A program made the translations under genes and the position numbers. From Nageia nagi (Eukaryota > Pinophyta): a stretch of DNA of 64,000 nt. The stretch is from contig JBITNC010000001.1 in assembly GCA_050084985.1 (NCBI GenBank), positions 216,132,001 through 216,196,000 on the forward strand, read 5' to 3'. Below the pieces are notes generated by a model. That model searched no databases, had not been told where the DNA came from, and saw nothing but the letters and a program-made list of their open reading frames with translations. Of the stretch, positions 33,531 through 47,600 are shown in pieces. Numbering within the stretch: position 1 is the first letter of the stretch; each line of letters opens with the position of its first letter.

Positions 33531-36500
33531 TGTCATAGCCTAATTCCACTCTAGATTTCCCTTGGTGTATTTTAATTTGGTTTAAGTATGAAATGATATA
33601 TTAAATATATGTTATTTGAATAAAATTTGATATGCTTTTATTTTTTAAGTTATGAAATCCTATATAAGCATAATGATTACTTATCCTACCTATATATACA
33701 TGTTACTATTGCAAGTGGTTTTGTGATATGTAGGTGATAGATAATGGAAGTTAGGATGCTATTGAATGGTTTAGAAATGAATTATTATACTATTATTCTC
33801 ATGATAATATATAAAATTGAGATTCTAGATATTTGGGTAAGTGGTTGCATAATATATAGCTACATGGGGCAAGATAAGCTCCTTAGGATTGTTAAAGTGT
33901 GTTTATGATTATGTAGTTGTATTCTTAAATTTGAGTTGAAAATATTTATATGCCTTAGAGTATTTTCAAGGATGTTAGTATAATTATATTAGGACCCCTA
34001 ATAATTAGTATTAATGGGTAAAGATAATTAAGGGAACTAACTAGGTAGGAAAAAGGTAAAGCTTAATTATTTAAACATATATTTAAGTATTTTATGAGAA
34101 TGTTTATGTATTACTTCTTAATTATTAATTAAGTTAATTAATAATTAAGAATAGTAATTTGTAAACTTTAAATAATATTATTTAGCTCAAAATAAATAAA
34201 TTAAGCTAAATAAGTTATGATTGGTTGATTGATAAAGGCTAGCATTAACTAAGCCTTTAAGATATTAATTATAATTAAATAATATTTACTATACCTATTT
34301 TGCATGAGGTGTCACAATTTTAGCTATTGTGTCCTAGTTGCAATTTAGGTGTCCTAGTTTTAGCTAAGGTGTGCTAGTGGAACTTAGTTCACTAAAGTGT
34401 TGATTGGTGACTAAGTGTGAAGATATTTTCCATTTATGAATTAACTAACACTCACTTAACTTTAAGTGGTGCTATCACTGCAAGTTATTTTCTACCATGC
34501 AAGTTAAATATTTATTTATTTAATTAGCTTAGCCTTAGTTGAAAAGCTATATATAGAGCCCTAGAGTTGAGCTTTTGGTTCATTCTTATTTTCATTATTT
34601 ATGGAGTAGAAAAGTTGTATAATTTTTGAAGCCAAAGATCCTCCAAAAATTGTGGGATTAGGTTAAGGTTGGCCCCTATATTTCATTTCTTATTTATATT
34701 TTATTTCATGAAAGTTTTATTATTTTATCAATAAGTATTTGATAAAATATTAGTCTTGCTTTTATTTACTTGTAAATGATTTTTTTAACTTCTTGTATTA
34801 CTAAAATATGATTGGTTAAGAGTTTTGCCAAAATATTCTCTTTTGAGCTATCTATGATTATAAGAATGATTTTTATTTTTATTGTGCATTTGTTTCAAAA
34901 TATGTACAAGTCTTATTTATTTTCCATACCAAAAAAATGATAAAACATGGGTTTTTTTATTAAATATTATTAGTCTCTTGGGATACATGCAAATATTAGT
35001 AGGGTTTTAAATATTTTAAATTTTTTGTTGCTAATTCTTTTGGTTTACACAATGTTGCATGTAGTTTAATGGGCCTTTATGGCCAACATTTGGATCTAAT
35101 AAGGTCTTAAGGAACCCACATGGGTATTGGGGCTCTCCCAAGCCTAGTGTTGGGCCTTGGGCCCCTCTCATTGGTTATTATTCCTTAAATGGATCCTTGG
35201 AGAGATGTGAGGCCATGGATGCCCACATCCTCTCCCAAGACCTCCCACATCCCTCCTTATGGTACATGGTACCTTGTGATCTAATTAGAAGAATTTGACC
35301 TTTCTATTTGAAATTTAATTACCCATTTTTAATGCAACTTTGGTTGTGGGTATGGGCTTTATTTTATAGTTTTTAAAGTAGGTTTTCATATTTTAAAAAT
35401 TAGGTTTGGAAAATATTTTTAAAAATATTTATTTCTATGATTTTGTTTAATATTTACATAGTATTAATGTTGAGTGTTTATTATTATTTTAAAAATATAT
35501 GTATGTTATTTTTTTAAAATAAAGTTATTTATTATTTTAAATTATAGGTTGATAGTTTAAAATAGGGGAAAATTAATATTTTAGGATAATGTTATCATAT
35601 TCTAAAATAGAGTTTAGTGTTTTATTTTGAAATATGGTAGAAGTTTTTAAAATATAGTTCTTAATTTATTTTAAAATAGGAATTGATGTTTTAAAATAAG
35701 GATGTTAGATTATTTTAAAATGTAAGTTGAAATTTTAAATTAAAGTTCTTAGAGTTGGAATATTTCTTTAAAATGGAAAAGCATGTAGTTGCATTTTAGA
35801 GGAAACCTAAGATTGTATCTAATCTAACCATTCTTAGGCTATCATCCAACCTAAAGGAGTAAAGTCTTGCCCATATTGTAGAAAAGGAGTTTGATAAATT
35901 CTTACTATAGGATTTAATGTATTATACTTGCTATTTGGTTTATGAAAATAAATAGCAAGGCTATTTTTGTTCTTGTAAAAATACTTGAAAAGAATTATTA
36001 CCTCTTTCTTTGGATGATTATATTATTAATGATTATTATATAAAGTTGTTAATTTTGGGATTTTTAAAAGATTAATCTTTAAAAATTAAGTGCTATTCTT
36101 TTAGTAAAGAGTATTTTAGTGAATGAATTAACTTATTTAAATATGATGTTTCTTCATATTACTTAATTCTTTATAAAAAATGATGCTTACTTGATTTGAA
36201 AAGATCATATTATATGATTATGCTAGGACCTAACTCCCTCACCTACAAGTGTGAAGAGAGATAGTATAATATATTTTATTTGGTAATGGTTTAATATTAA
36301 GTCATGGTGGATTTTTATTTGATGTTTAAACCTAAGTGTGGACCTACACCAAAATTTTGAGCAAAGCATGACTATTAATTTAGGGGATGTTGATTTATCT
36401 TTAAACAAGTTAGGCTAAGATAAATTAGGAAATCCTTATGATTGAATGGACCTTGGAGTATTAAATTACCTTGATATGATGATGGTGAGAAATACAAGAA

Positions 36501-36837
36501 GGTATGTGGTACCATCAAGAAGTCACTATGTTCAATAGAACATACAAAGGAAATCCATGTGAATTTATTTAACAAGTTAAGTTAAATAATGGCAAATGTT
36601 ATAAAGTTAGTGAAGAGTCTAGAATCATGAATGACTTATCTTAGAACAATACTAGTAATATTATGAATAATAATTCACAAATTTCTCAAGTAGATTCCAA
36701 AAATATTTAGAATAGATTGCATTTAAATTACTTATTTTATTTACATATAAAAAAACAAATATGCTCACCTCTTGAGTGTATGGGATGGGTTCTAAAATGA
36801 TGATCTTAAGTGTTTATATTGAAATAGGGTCATTATA
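33531..36837 (+). repeat. Element D 3' LTR, 3.3 kb
   Basis: It starts TGTCATAGCCTAATTCC after the polypurine tract and ends GGGTCATTATA (CA decayed to TA). The last 1.3 kb is shared with 27,718-28,961. A TATA-like box (CTATATATAGAGCCCTAGAG at 34,547) lies about 1 kb from the start and may be the promoter; this is inference. A tract of TTTTAAAATAG-type words occupies 35,480-35,720. Open frames inside it are chance. Confidence 0.85.
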
Positions 36838-37398
36838 ATATCCATGATAGGTTTTTAGATGAGGGTATTTGTCAATAAAATAATAATTTTCAAGTGAAGG
36901 TAACTAGTAGTTATTCTTTCTATGGTTAACCAAATAGGAGTATGATGAATATTCCATAAGTGATGATGCTTATTGATTTCATATGGAATATTTACTAGAA
37001 AAATCTATTTGAACCTATTAATAAGTGGGTCATACATTATGTTAAGAGGTTTAACATTATTGATGAGCAATGTCTTAGGTGATATGGATCCCAAGTAGAA
37101 AACCATAATGATATGATTAGAATATCTATTTCCTAATTCATGAACAAAAATGGTAGGGTCACCTATGTCACATTTTACAATGAGATGAGCATTGAGAAGT
37201 GAACACTAAATTTTTTTGATCAAGGTTGATTATTCTATATTTGACCAATCTTACCATATGGGTACTAACTAGCTAGTAATGTTGACATGCTCATGTGGTT
37301 ATCTTTCCATTTGTAGACCATTAAAGTGTTTAAATTAATAAAAAATAGATCTAAAATTTAAGGGTTATGGTGAAATTAAGAATAGGTGAAGCATTACA
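36838..37398 (+). repeat. LTR end of a further gypsy element (E)
   Basis: The right end ...GAAGCATTACA followed by a primer-site-like sequence resembles the element D LTR end. No second copy was found in the window and the left boundary is unknown, so only the terminus is supported. Confidence 0.45.
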
Positions 37399-37399
37399 T

Positions 37400-37411
37400 T
37401 AGTATCAAAGT
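37400..37411 (+). other. Primer binding site of element E (iMet tRNA)
   Basis: TAGTATCAAAGT corresponds to TGGTATCAGAGC with three transitions (G to A twice, C to T once). It sits one base past the ATTACA terminus, as in element D. Confidence 0.6.
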
Positions 37412-40400
37412 ATCAAGTTCAAACTCTCAAGCTTATATTCCATGACCTTTTGTTGTAAAAGTTGGATAATTTGGTAATGTTAAGACAAGTATCTTAGAAT
37501 TTAAATTAAACTTATTTTTATGGAATTGAATTATGGAACCCCCCCATGAATCATTAGAAAATTTGGTAAATTTCCCTTGGTGTGGCAAGGAATGACATTT
37601 TGGTAATGTCAAAGATTAGAGGTAACCTAATCTCTTTAATCTTGAATTAAAAATATCTAAACTATACCCTAAGGAATGGATATTATCTAGAGAGGATAAA
37701 TTAGTAAAGTTGAATATTAATAATAATATTTATACCCTTAATATGTAAAAAGGGTGTATCATCCATAGTGTATTAGAAATAGGATTGAATTGATCTCCAT
37801 GGAAAAATTTAGTAATATTAATAAGAAATGTAGATCCATGCCTATATGCTTCATGCTTAGTATCAACAAATAACATATGTATAAATCCTCCTAAATTTGA
37901 TTATATGGATGATCCATGACATATCAAATGGAAATAACTACATATATGGAGTGTAGATATCTCAGGTAAGCTGCTAGTCCCTCCCACTCTACTAGGTCCT
38001 AATCCATCACCTCTAACCTTAGCAAACTTAGCTACCACATTGGTAGCTTATTTAATGAGGTTCCTCATAGGTTAAATCAATGATTTAAGAGCTAAAAATA
38101 TGTATGTATGATGTATATGTATAGGTACAATCACTTTAAGAGGAATAAAAAGAGGTGCAACATGAGTAGGTCATCTAGGATCACGTTGTGCTCTGAGCCT
38201 CTACTATGAACTACCCATATGAACTTCATGAAACTCATGAATATCAAAATAATTAGTATTTTTCCCAATAACAATCTCTAACCATAAAAACTTCATGAAA
38301 TAAAAGGATACATCACTACCACCATTATATGGTGGATGATCAAATACCATCCACCATTAGTCCAAAAAATATGCAGTGATCCCCTCATGCATACACCAAA
38401 AAATAAAAATTCTCCTTTGTATGGGTGCCATTGGTTCTCTAGTTCTAAATATTGCTAAAATATAAAACTAAATCCCATTTTATAATGTAATAAGCCTCAT
38501 AAATTTATCTCTAAGATAGGCCATTAATGTAAAACCTCCTCCTCTTCTATCTATGCAACTAGAAATCAACTATGGTCTGATCTATGGAAGTAATAGTATC
38601 AACTACAATTTGCATTAAAGTTGTAAACTATGTAAGGTGAGGGGGGAGTTCTCTATGCTATAGTATCTCATGAATTGTACCTTGAATATAGGTGATATTA
38701 TCAACTATAGTTGCTTATAAGCAAGCATCCTTAAGTAATGGGGGTTCTTGAGGCTCATGGGCAAGAGGTAGACTATTCTATGATGTATCCATGGATTGTA
38801 GTATGTAAATCCTTATTTAATAAAGCATCTCATGGTATTCAAGTCAAAATGCTATGCTTTAATTCTTAAGGAGAAGGGAAATAAATTATGGAACCAAATA
38901 TTATATAAATATAAAATTCATCATCTTTATATATGTCATATTTTAAAATACTTCCAAAGATAAAATCATAATAAAAAAATAAATCAATTACCTTAGGAAG
39001 TATGCAAAAATTAATATTTTTTCATGGTTAGAACTCAATGTATAACAATTTATGTAGAAATAAAATGAAAATTTTGAGAATTATAAATTTAAGCTTGTTA
39101 TAGAGGTAATTGATTATGAAATTATTTTTTCTCATAATAAAATGGATCATCATTTATATATTTTGTAAGAATTTCCATCATAATAGATTCAAAATGGAGT
39201 TTTAGGATAGTAACAAAATAGTAAAAATTAAAAATATCTCAAAAGTTATATTTTATTAAATCTTATTAAAGGGATTATCTTTATATTTATGAAACTTTTT
39301 AAAATTCATTAAATTAACACCCACATCAAAATTTATGAGATTCTAAAGTTTTGAAAAAATTGACTAGTAAGACCTACAAAAGTGATGTGGCATGTATAGT
39401 CAATATGTATAATAAGACACACTAGCTACAATAAAAGAGGATTTACTAAATATATAACAAGATAAAAGGGTGTGGTGGGACATTAAAATATATGTATGAG
39501 GAGATCAAGAAGGTATACATGGATTTTTGAAGGCTAGTTGTATCCCATGTCATCAACATGATGTCGTCCTACATTGTGAGAACTTGGTGAGCATCCCTTT
39601 TATGGTAAAACATTAACCAACTTACCCTTTTCTCTTTCTCTTATCATAGATTTATTGGTTCATCCAATTAATGGTGTTTTGATTTTTTTTTAGTATTATT
39701 TAATTTTAAAACATGATTACTAACTTGTTTGTTAGTTAAAGATACCATAAAAAGGGTTTAAGTTGAAGGAAATAACCTAAAAACTATTTTTAGTCCAAAA
39801 TAAAATGGATTTTGGACAAGAGTAAAAATTAAGTTTTTGAAAATATTTTTAAGGGAGTAAATTATAATAAATAATCTTAAAAAGGTGGAAATGGGGATAA
39901 ATAGAATTAAGTAAACCTATATGTTTAAACTAAGTTTAAGGTTAGAGGAAACTTTTAAAAATAATGCTTCAAGAAAACCTAGCATATATTTTGTTTAGTA
40001 TTTATAGTTTAAGGGTTTTATTTAAAAAATATTTCATTAAATTCCATTTAGAAAATTTAGGAAGAGGATACATCCATCTATCCATCAAAGCAATTACTTA
40101 TATATGTGTAAATCTATTAAGGTATTACTTAAATATACAAGATAATATATTCATTAACAAGTGAGAGGACCATTTAGGACCTTTAATGAGTTTAATATTA
40201 CAAGGTATAGCACATTAGATTAGGGTTAATAAATTTCAAGCTCTATGTTGAGTAAAAAAATATTTTTCATACACAAAGTTCTTGAGGGAGTAACATAATG
40301 GGAAGGATTTAGAAATGCATGATTTTATCTATAACAACAAGAATTGCATGGGATAAAGGCTTTAGAAAGTTTCTCATTGAAGATGATTTTATGAATATAG

Positions 40401-43400
40401 TCATTTAGAAGTAAAGGAGGGTTTTTAGATAAGTTTTCTAGTATAATTTAGTGTTGGTAATAACAAAAAAGATTCATTTAGGATATTTGGATGATTTTGA
40501 ATTTATTCAACATTCTTATTACAAAAGAAATTAGGTAATAGAATTTGATGGTAAATATTGGAACTTATAACTCCAAGACATTTAGATTTGGTGTTCTAAG
40601 TTTCCTCAAGAGCTCATTCTAATAATAAATTTATTAAAGTGATGTATCATTATAACCTATTTGAGTATTAGGGAAATATATAAAATAATAATGAATGAGA
40701 TTATCTAGATATAATTAGGCACATCTAAAATGATAGCTTGTATTATTATTCATAAAATATTAAAAAATACATAGAATAAAGCACATGATCTTTCACACAA
40801 CTTAAAGTAGGAACACATGATTTGATTAAGCACACACATACCCTATAACCCCATACAATGAACTAAGTTTACCTATTTACCTTGCATTCCCTTAAGATCC
40901 TACTATTTTCATGATTTGATTAAGCATACATATACCCCATACATAAATTAGCACACAAACCTCATAGTATATTATGAAGTTTACAACCTATGCATGTGAG
41001 ATCCATAATGATGAGGGATTGGAATAATATTAAAATTTATAAGATTTCCTAATACTACAATGTTTGTTATTCTAAATCTTTTAATAACAAGACCTTTAGA
41101 TTTCATGGTGGAAAACATAATGACCTTTAGGTTAAATAAATATTAATGAAGTATATTAAGGTTGCTTCTAGTTCAATATTACCCTCTTAATATGCATACC
41201 ATTCTATATGATACCTTTCTTAAGGAGGTAATATGTTAGGGTTTCTAATATATAAGTTGTATATCTTAAGGTTACTTCTAATATCCCAAAAAAGGTTTGT
41301 TACAAGTGGATTCTAACTAATAATACATCTTATCCCATACATTTATATAAGAAAGCTAAAAATAAACTATCCAAATATGACACATGCTAAAATAGGATCA
41401 AGAATAAGTTTCTAATGGGTCATTTCCATTATTAAAATATATATTTTTAAATGCATTATCTATTTATCAATGGTAAGGTTGACCTAAATATTTTGGAGGT
41501 AAATAAAGAGGTTTGAATAAGATTGTATTTTTTGAAAAAATTACCACTAATAGATGTTAATTTCATTATCACTCAAGTACATCAAACTAAATTATATAAA
41601 ACTATTTTTACCAAAAAAATAATAATATGAGAGATTTCAAAGCATACTTTGAAGGGGAATGATGTTGATCATAATGGGGTAAGATGGAGGGAAGATGAAT
41701 ACCTCATGGATTGGGATCATGGGTATAGAATTGTAGAAGCCATCATAATTTTGTAGGATAAGTGTAAGCAAAACATTGAAATGGAATGGGAGGAAGCTAT
41801 TATGGTTTAAATATCAATCCTAAGATCTTGGGTATCAAGATATTGAGCATCAAGATCCAAATAAAGCTCAAGATGTTGAGCCTACTTGGGATCTTGATAC
41901 TATACCTAGGATCTTGATCCCATGTTAAAAAAACTAAGTCCCACTTAGTTCCTCTAAAGTGGGACTCAACTTCTTGAACCCACTTTAAGGATATGTTTAT
42001 AAGATTAAGAATATTAATTTTCTTCAATATATTTATTATTAAGACTTATTCCATTCTTTAAAAGACTACCTATCTTGATAACTAAATTAGATAAGTTTGG
42101 ATTAATATTAATATAATTCCTTAGCATCCCTAATGATCTTGTATGACTTATTGCATTCATATTAGAAGATATTTAGAGTTTCTTCTCTAGCATGTAAAAT
42201 AATTCAATCAAGAACATACTAATAAATATAGTATATGAAATGCCCATTTAATTTAACCTTAAAGCATTGCATGGGGTTTTTCCAACTTACATTATTCCAT
42301 GATGTTATTAAAGTACATGAGTGAGGGTAACCCTTTTTATTTATAAGAGGGTTCTCTTAAAAATTTAAATAAGAAAATACATAACATATATATCATAGTT
42401 GGATCTAGAGTTCTTAAATACTTCTTTATACTCATATTATTAATTTTTCATCTTCTTCTTTTGAGCTTCTGCTAAGGAAAAAAATTGATTGAATGGGTAC
42501 TAGGAAGATTTCAAGTCTTGAGGATTAGGACAACTCTTTTCATGATCATGACCATAATTCAAATGCTATACATAATCTCATAAAAATTATTTTTCAAAGC
42601 TTAAGAGGTTTTAGGTATTTTCTAGGACTACCTTCCTTCCTTGGTCATATGATTTCAAGATCTTTACATAAATCAAGACCATTCCCTACTCAAGGATTCA
42701 ATTTTAATATTTATGATTTTTTTTCACTTAAGTAAAGCTTAAAAACTCCTTATTAATGCAAGCTCATTAAGTATTGAACACCCTTATTTTAAATTCATAT
42801 AAACATAACCTTACTCAAATTAGATTCATGGCCACATCATTATACTTAATTAATTAATTACTTATCATTACCATTTTACTCTAATGATATAAACTAATTA
42901 CATCACATTACTATATACTAGTATCAATAGTATAACATCATACATATATAATGTAAGCCTTACTAAGGTATTAAACATTAGGATGGATTAAAAAAAGAAT
43001 TTAAATAATCATTGGCTACCTTCTAATAAAGTAGCAACAATTCCTTTTCTTATTGGATCATGAATTTTCTAATAGCTTATCGAATCTAAACTTTGACCAC
43101 TCATTTAATCTTATTCTATTCATGTAAGTGAAAAAACTTGATAACAAACCTAGGATAGAGAATGCATATCCTTGAATGATGTATGGAAACAAAACTTAAT
43201 GAATCTAATATTTTTTGAAATGATTTCAAGGGGTTTTTATTCTTAATGAGGTCACCTTGGTCCCATACTATTTTCTATCATAGAATGAGAGTATAACATG
43301 ATACAAATTTGATGATGGTACCATATATTCTTGGTTATCTCCCCTCATAAGTATCAATTAGCATAACCATCACCTAATAGTCTACTAGATTATGGCTACA

Positions 43401-44104
43401 TAGAGGAAAGAAAACTTGAAAGACATCCTACTCAATTAGATGATGTTTTAGATGAATCTTATTAATGTACAAAAGTGTAGGGTTCTATAAGACCACCTTA
43501 GAATATAACTACATAGAGAATGATTAAGATTAGCCTAAGTGAGTTCAAGGATCATTTTCTAAGTTGTAAAAATATTTTCTAAAAAGGTCATAAAGGTAAA
43601 ATTACATCACTACTCCTAGTTTTCAACTCCCAAAGAGGGAGACATAGGTTTTCAAGAGGCTCTTTTTGAGTAGGTAACACCAAAGCACTCAATGTCTATT
43701 GAGGTGGGAAGAAACTTGAGACTAATCCATATTCATTAGAATACACTTCTTTGTAGGGATCAAATGATCTAGTCAATAAACAACACTACTCATGAGAAAT
43801 TTACTAAATTGATCATATAATAATGTGAAGGTAACCTAAGAAAAAGTGAAGCTTAGTGTAATTCATAGGTCTCTTTATTAACTCAAAACATAGTGTGGAG
43901 GAGAAGATAGGTGTTCAAAATCATATAAGGCAATACAAACTCAAGATGTAGCATATCATGGGGAGAGAAGTAAGAATATAACAAAACATATTTACAACAT
44001 TCTAATAACTTTATCCCAAGGTCTTCTAATTGGCATTAAAATCTTGTTGGAAGGCATTTAAGAGTAGTAGGAGGTAAAATAAAAATCTCAAATCATTTAC
44101 AAAG
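37412..44104. other. Long stretch without recognised genes
   Basis: No gag, pol, RNA gene or host exon could be supported. Around 37,950-38,800 the minus strand has longer readable pieces (for example KFAKVRGDGLGPSRVGGTSS near 38,020) that look protein-derived but match no family I know. At 41,810-41,930 many AAGATC/GATCTT words form overlapping inverted repeats. The 5' part may be the gag leader of element E. The rest is featureless AT-rich DNA. Confidence 0.35.
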
Positions 44105-44165
44105 TGGAATCCCATAAATAACATAGCATGGGGTGTGTAGAGACTTATATTTTCAACAAATAAAG

Positions 44166-44207
<42 letters not shown>

Positions 44208-44617
44208 TATATATATATCATTAGATCATTGTATTCATTTTGATCAATCTTGAAAAGAAATTATTAATTTATTTCTTCTTTCAAGCAAGAGAACAAACTA
44301 CACATATATCTAACAAGTAAAATAATGACATGTCTCTTCGAAAAATATATAATATATTTATACACCTTTCATATACAACCTTTTCCTCATAACATGCCAA
44401 AAAAAATCAAAGGATCCTTATTTTAACTAGATACTAACTAAAATACACAAAAGGAAAGAGCACATGATCTAAAGAAGGGAATAAAATTATTTTTCTCCAT
44501 GGGCTTCAAAGCTTAAGAATAATAATGAGATATTATTGGTTGACTTTATTAATATTATACCCTTGTATTTATAGCCAAAGAGGATATAATTGTAATGTAT
44601 CCACCTATTCCCATCAA
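44105..44617 (-). repeat. Element F left LTR-like repeat
   Basis: It starts TGGAATCCCATAAATAACA and contains GAGACTTATATTTTCAAC, a (TA)n tract, CTTGAAAAGAAATTATTAAT and ATACAACCTTTTCCTCATAA, ending in the TATTTATAGCCAAAGAGG region. All of these recur in order in 49,106-49,629. Confidence 0.75.
44169..44219. repeat. (TA)n microsatellite
   Basis: About 25 TA units with one phase break, inside the left element F repeat. The same tract stands at the equivalent place in the right repeat. Confidence 0.95.
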
Positions 44618-47600
44618 CTAGATCCCTAAATTTTATACCTACTTGTTTTATTTAGTTTAACACTTGAATGATCTAGTAATGGATCAAAAGATCCCACATG
44701 AGCTTGATATGCTAGTAGCTAGTTCAACACTCACATGGAAAGATTAGTTAATAACTAGGATAATCAACCTTGATAAAAATTTCTAGTGTTTACTCCTCAA
44801 TACTCACCTTATGGAGAAGACACCTTAAAGGTGATCTCACCATTCATGTTTCATGTCTCATATGCAATAGGCTTTCTGGTCATGGTATAGTGGTTTTTTT
44901 CTTAGGCGTCCATACCACCTAAGAGATCACACTTCCACTAAGTTAGCATTGATACTTGATGATAATTCTCCATCTCATAGGAGTAAATATCTTATCCTAC
45001 ATAAGCTTCCATATGAGTGGGTAGCATCAACTATAAAATAATCATGATGCCCTTATATACTAATTGCAAGTGGTATGACTACTAATTACCCTCACCTAAT
45101 AATTGTAGTTTTTTTTATCATTATCCTTGCCTAACACACCTATATGAGGATATGAGTCATTAGCTTGCCTATAATTATCGATTAAACCCACCATGTGGTT
45201 TGGCATCCCTATTCCCATAACTTAGGGAGCCATGGGTATTAAATAATACTCTCAAGTGGTTGTTTAGTCTAATTTATTAATAATTATGTTAACAAATGAA
45301 ATCATCCATGACTTAATAATTTTTTAGCAATAATCTCAAATAATGGTGAGGGTATAAGACACCATGTAGAATAATTTATTATGTTAGCACTATTCATATT
45401 TACCAATAAGGTGTATGCATGAAGTTTCAAAAGTAGGTTTGCAAGGGAAGTCAACCTTATCCTAATTATCACATATGCATTGTATAGTGAAAATGAATAT
45501 AATTTTTAAAAGATCACATGCATTTTAAAGTAACAAGTCATGAGGTAGGATCTAGCCCACTATTTCTATAAAGGAAATATGGTGTAAAGTGGTCCTTACA
45601 TAAGGAATATTCCTTTTTATTTTCATTTATGTGTAAGTTTATTTTGAAAAGATTTCCACTATTTTTCTTCATTATACATCCATCCTAAAAGTTTCTTTGG
45701 TCAAATTATTCTTTCAAATTCTCCATGGTCCTTTTCTACTTATTAGTTTAATTATGGTAGAATCTAAACCTAAGTTTAAGTTTTATTTATTTAACTATGA
45801 TCATTAAATATCTTTGACCTTATTATCTAAAATTTATCATATTTATCCCAAATGATTTTAAATGATCCCATTTATTTTAATTGGATCCCATTCATATCCA
45901 TTTTGATCCCAAGGATCTCTAAACTTTCTTGAGTGATCCCAAATTGTCATTTAGAACCCTAACTCTAATTTAGGATTATTTATAAGTTCTTGGAATATTT
46001 TTGGATTTATTAGGATTAATAACCTAATCAATCTACTTCATTTAGAAGCCTTGATACTAACATTTATTTATCAACCTTTATTCATTTGTAATACCCACTA
46101 ACCATTTTCATGTAAGAAATAGTAATTCCTACTCCTATTCATTCATGTAATAAATAATAATCATAGTATTTAATAAACATAATATCATTTGTAATTAAAA
46201 TAAAACTATATTAAATTATAATGTAATATTTTACTTAAAACCAATTATTTTAAGCAATATAAAACATAAATACAAAGTAATCTACAAGATTCATTAATTA
46301 ATACCAATATAATCCATTATAAAAAATCTAATTTAATAACTTTTACTTACATAAACCTTAAGCTTCTATAATTTATTACAAAGAAAATCATACATTATAC
46401 AAAGTTAATTCAAATATAATACAACTATTTAATCATTAATGGGAATTTTTTAACAAGTCATACTATTTTATATCCAATGAATTTGTAATTCAACTTAATT
46501 CATCCATAATGTTTTATCATCATATCAACTATTGAAAATCTCCATGATCTTATGCAATGAGCATCTTCATGGACCTTTGGTGGATAGGTTGAGTACTATG
46601 AGGAAGGAGGATCAGACATACTTGACCATCTTCCAAGAATTCATCACATTTTAACTTATCTAATACCATGGACCTTAGGAGGATTTTAGATCCTTTATAG
46701 ACTACTCCTTTATCCTTGGCCACATGATATTTCATAATATAATTGAAGTTCATTCAAATGAACTAATATGATGATATATTTTTGAATATTTCTACTAAGT
46801 ATTTTAAAAATATATTGATATAAATTTTGAATATTACAAATAAATTTCAATGCTATAATTTTAAAATAAATTGCTTTTTACTAATCATAAAATCATATCA
46901 TCACCAAAATAATAATTATTTAATAAGTCCAAAGTCTCTTAGATATAAATTGTTGTATAATACCACAAATCCTACTCATATATACTTGCACCAAGCTTCT
47001 CTTTTTTTTTTTTATAATTTAACTTTAATTTATTTCCAAAGAACATAACAACATTATCCTAATATGTTCCTAATAACCTTATCCAAAGATTAACTCTTAT
47101 TTACTAAATCATATACTAAAACCTATTAATGCTCTCATTAGATAATGGTAGAAGTAGAGGTGTGCATAGTTGGACACAACACTTTTTCATTGGTTTCCTT
47201 AGCTTAAAAAGTGCATAAAATGGAAATATTGGGAAGTATCTAGATTAAATTAGTAAATTCCAAATAAATTCATAAGATAGCATCAAAATGGTTAATGAAC
47301 AAGTTCCAAACAAAAATTGGTCATATTCAAAGCTATGCATGATTCACTTACCTAATTAATCTTTGCAAACATTATAGTATTCTTTCAAAACTTTATAGGG
47401 GATTTAAGGATGGAGAGAATATATTTTCTCTAGATGCTATGAGTTCCTATGACATCAAAAATAAACTTTATTTTGTATATCATTTCTCACACTCTATCTA
47501 TGATTTTAGGGATTAAATCTAAGTTCTTAAGGATATTATTCTAAGAGCTTCTTGAGTTTATTATGAAGAAAGAAAGTTGAACAAATATAGATGATCAATT

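Larger units (their letters stand above)
27718..36837 (+). mobile_element. Element D: Tekay-like chromovirus (Ty3/gypsy)
   Basis: A plus-strand element: truncated 5' LTR (27,718-28,961), iMet primer site, gag with knuckle, protease, RT, RNase H, integrase with chromodomain, polypurine tract, and a 3.3-kb 3' LTR (33,531-36,837). Long LTRs, the GGGTCATTACA end, the TGTCATAGCC start and the C-terminal chromodomain fit the Del/Tekay clade. Frameshifts and stops are spread through the interior, and the LTR copies have diverged visibly, so it is old and inactive. Confidence 0.88.

Noticed and set aside
36223-36575. Minus-strand frames of 61 and 66 codons
   Set aside because: Both lie within the element D LTR and lack homologous open frames in the other LTR copy.
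44169-44219. (TA)n tract as a replication origin or matrix attachment site
   Set aside because: It is part of a repeated LTR-like sequence; no further origin or attachment motif supports function.
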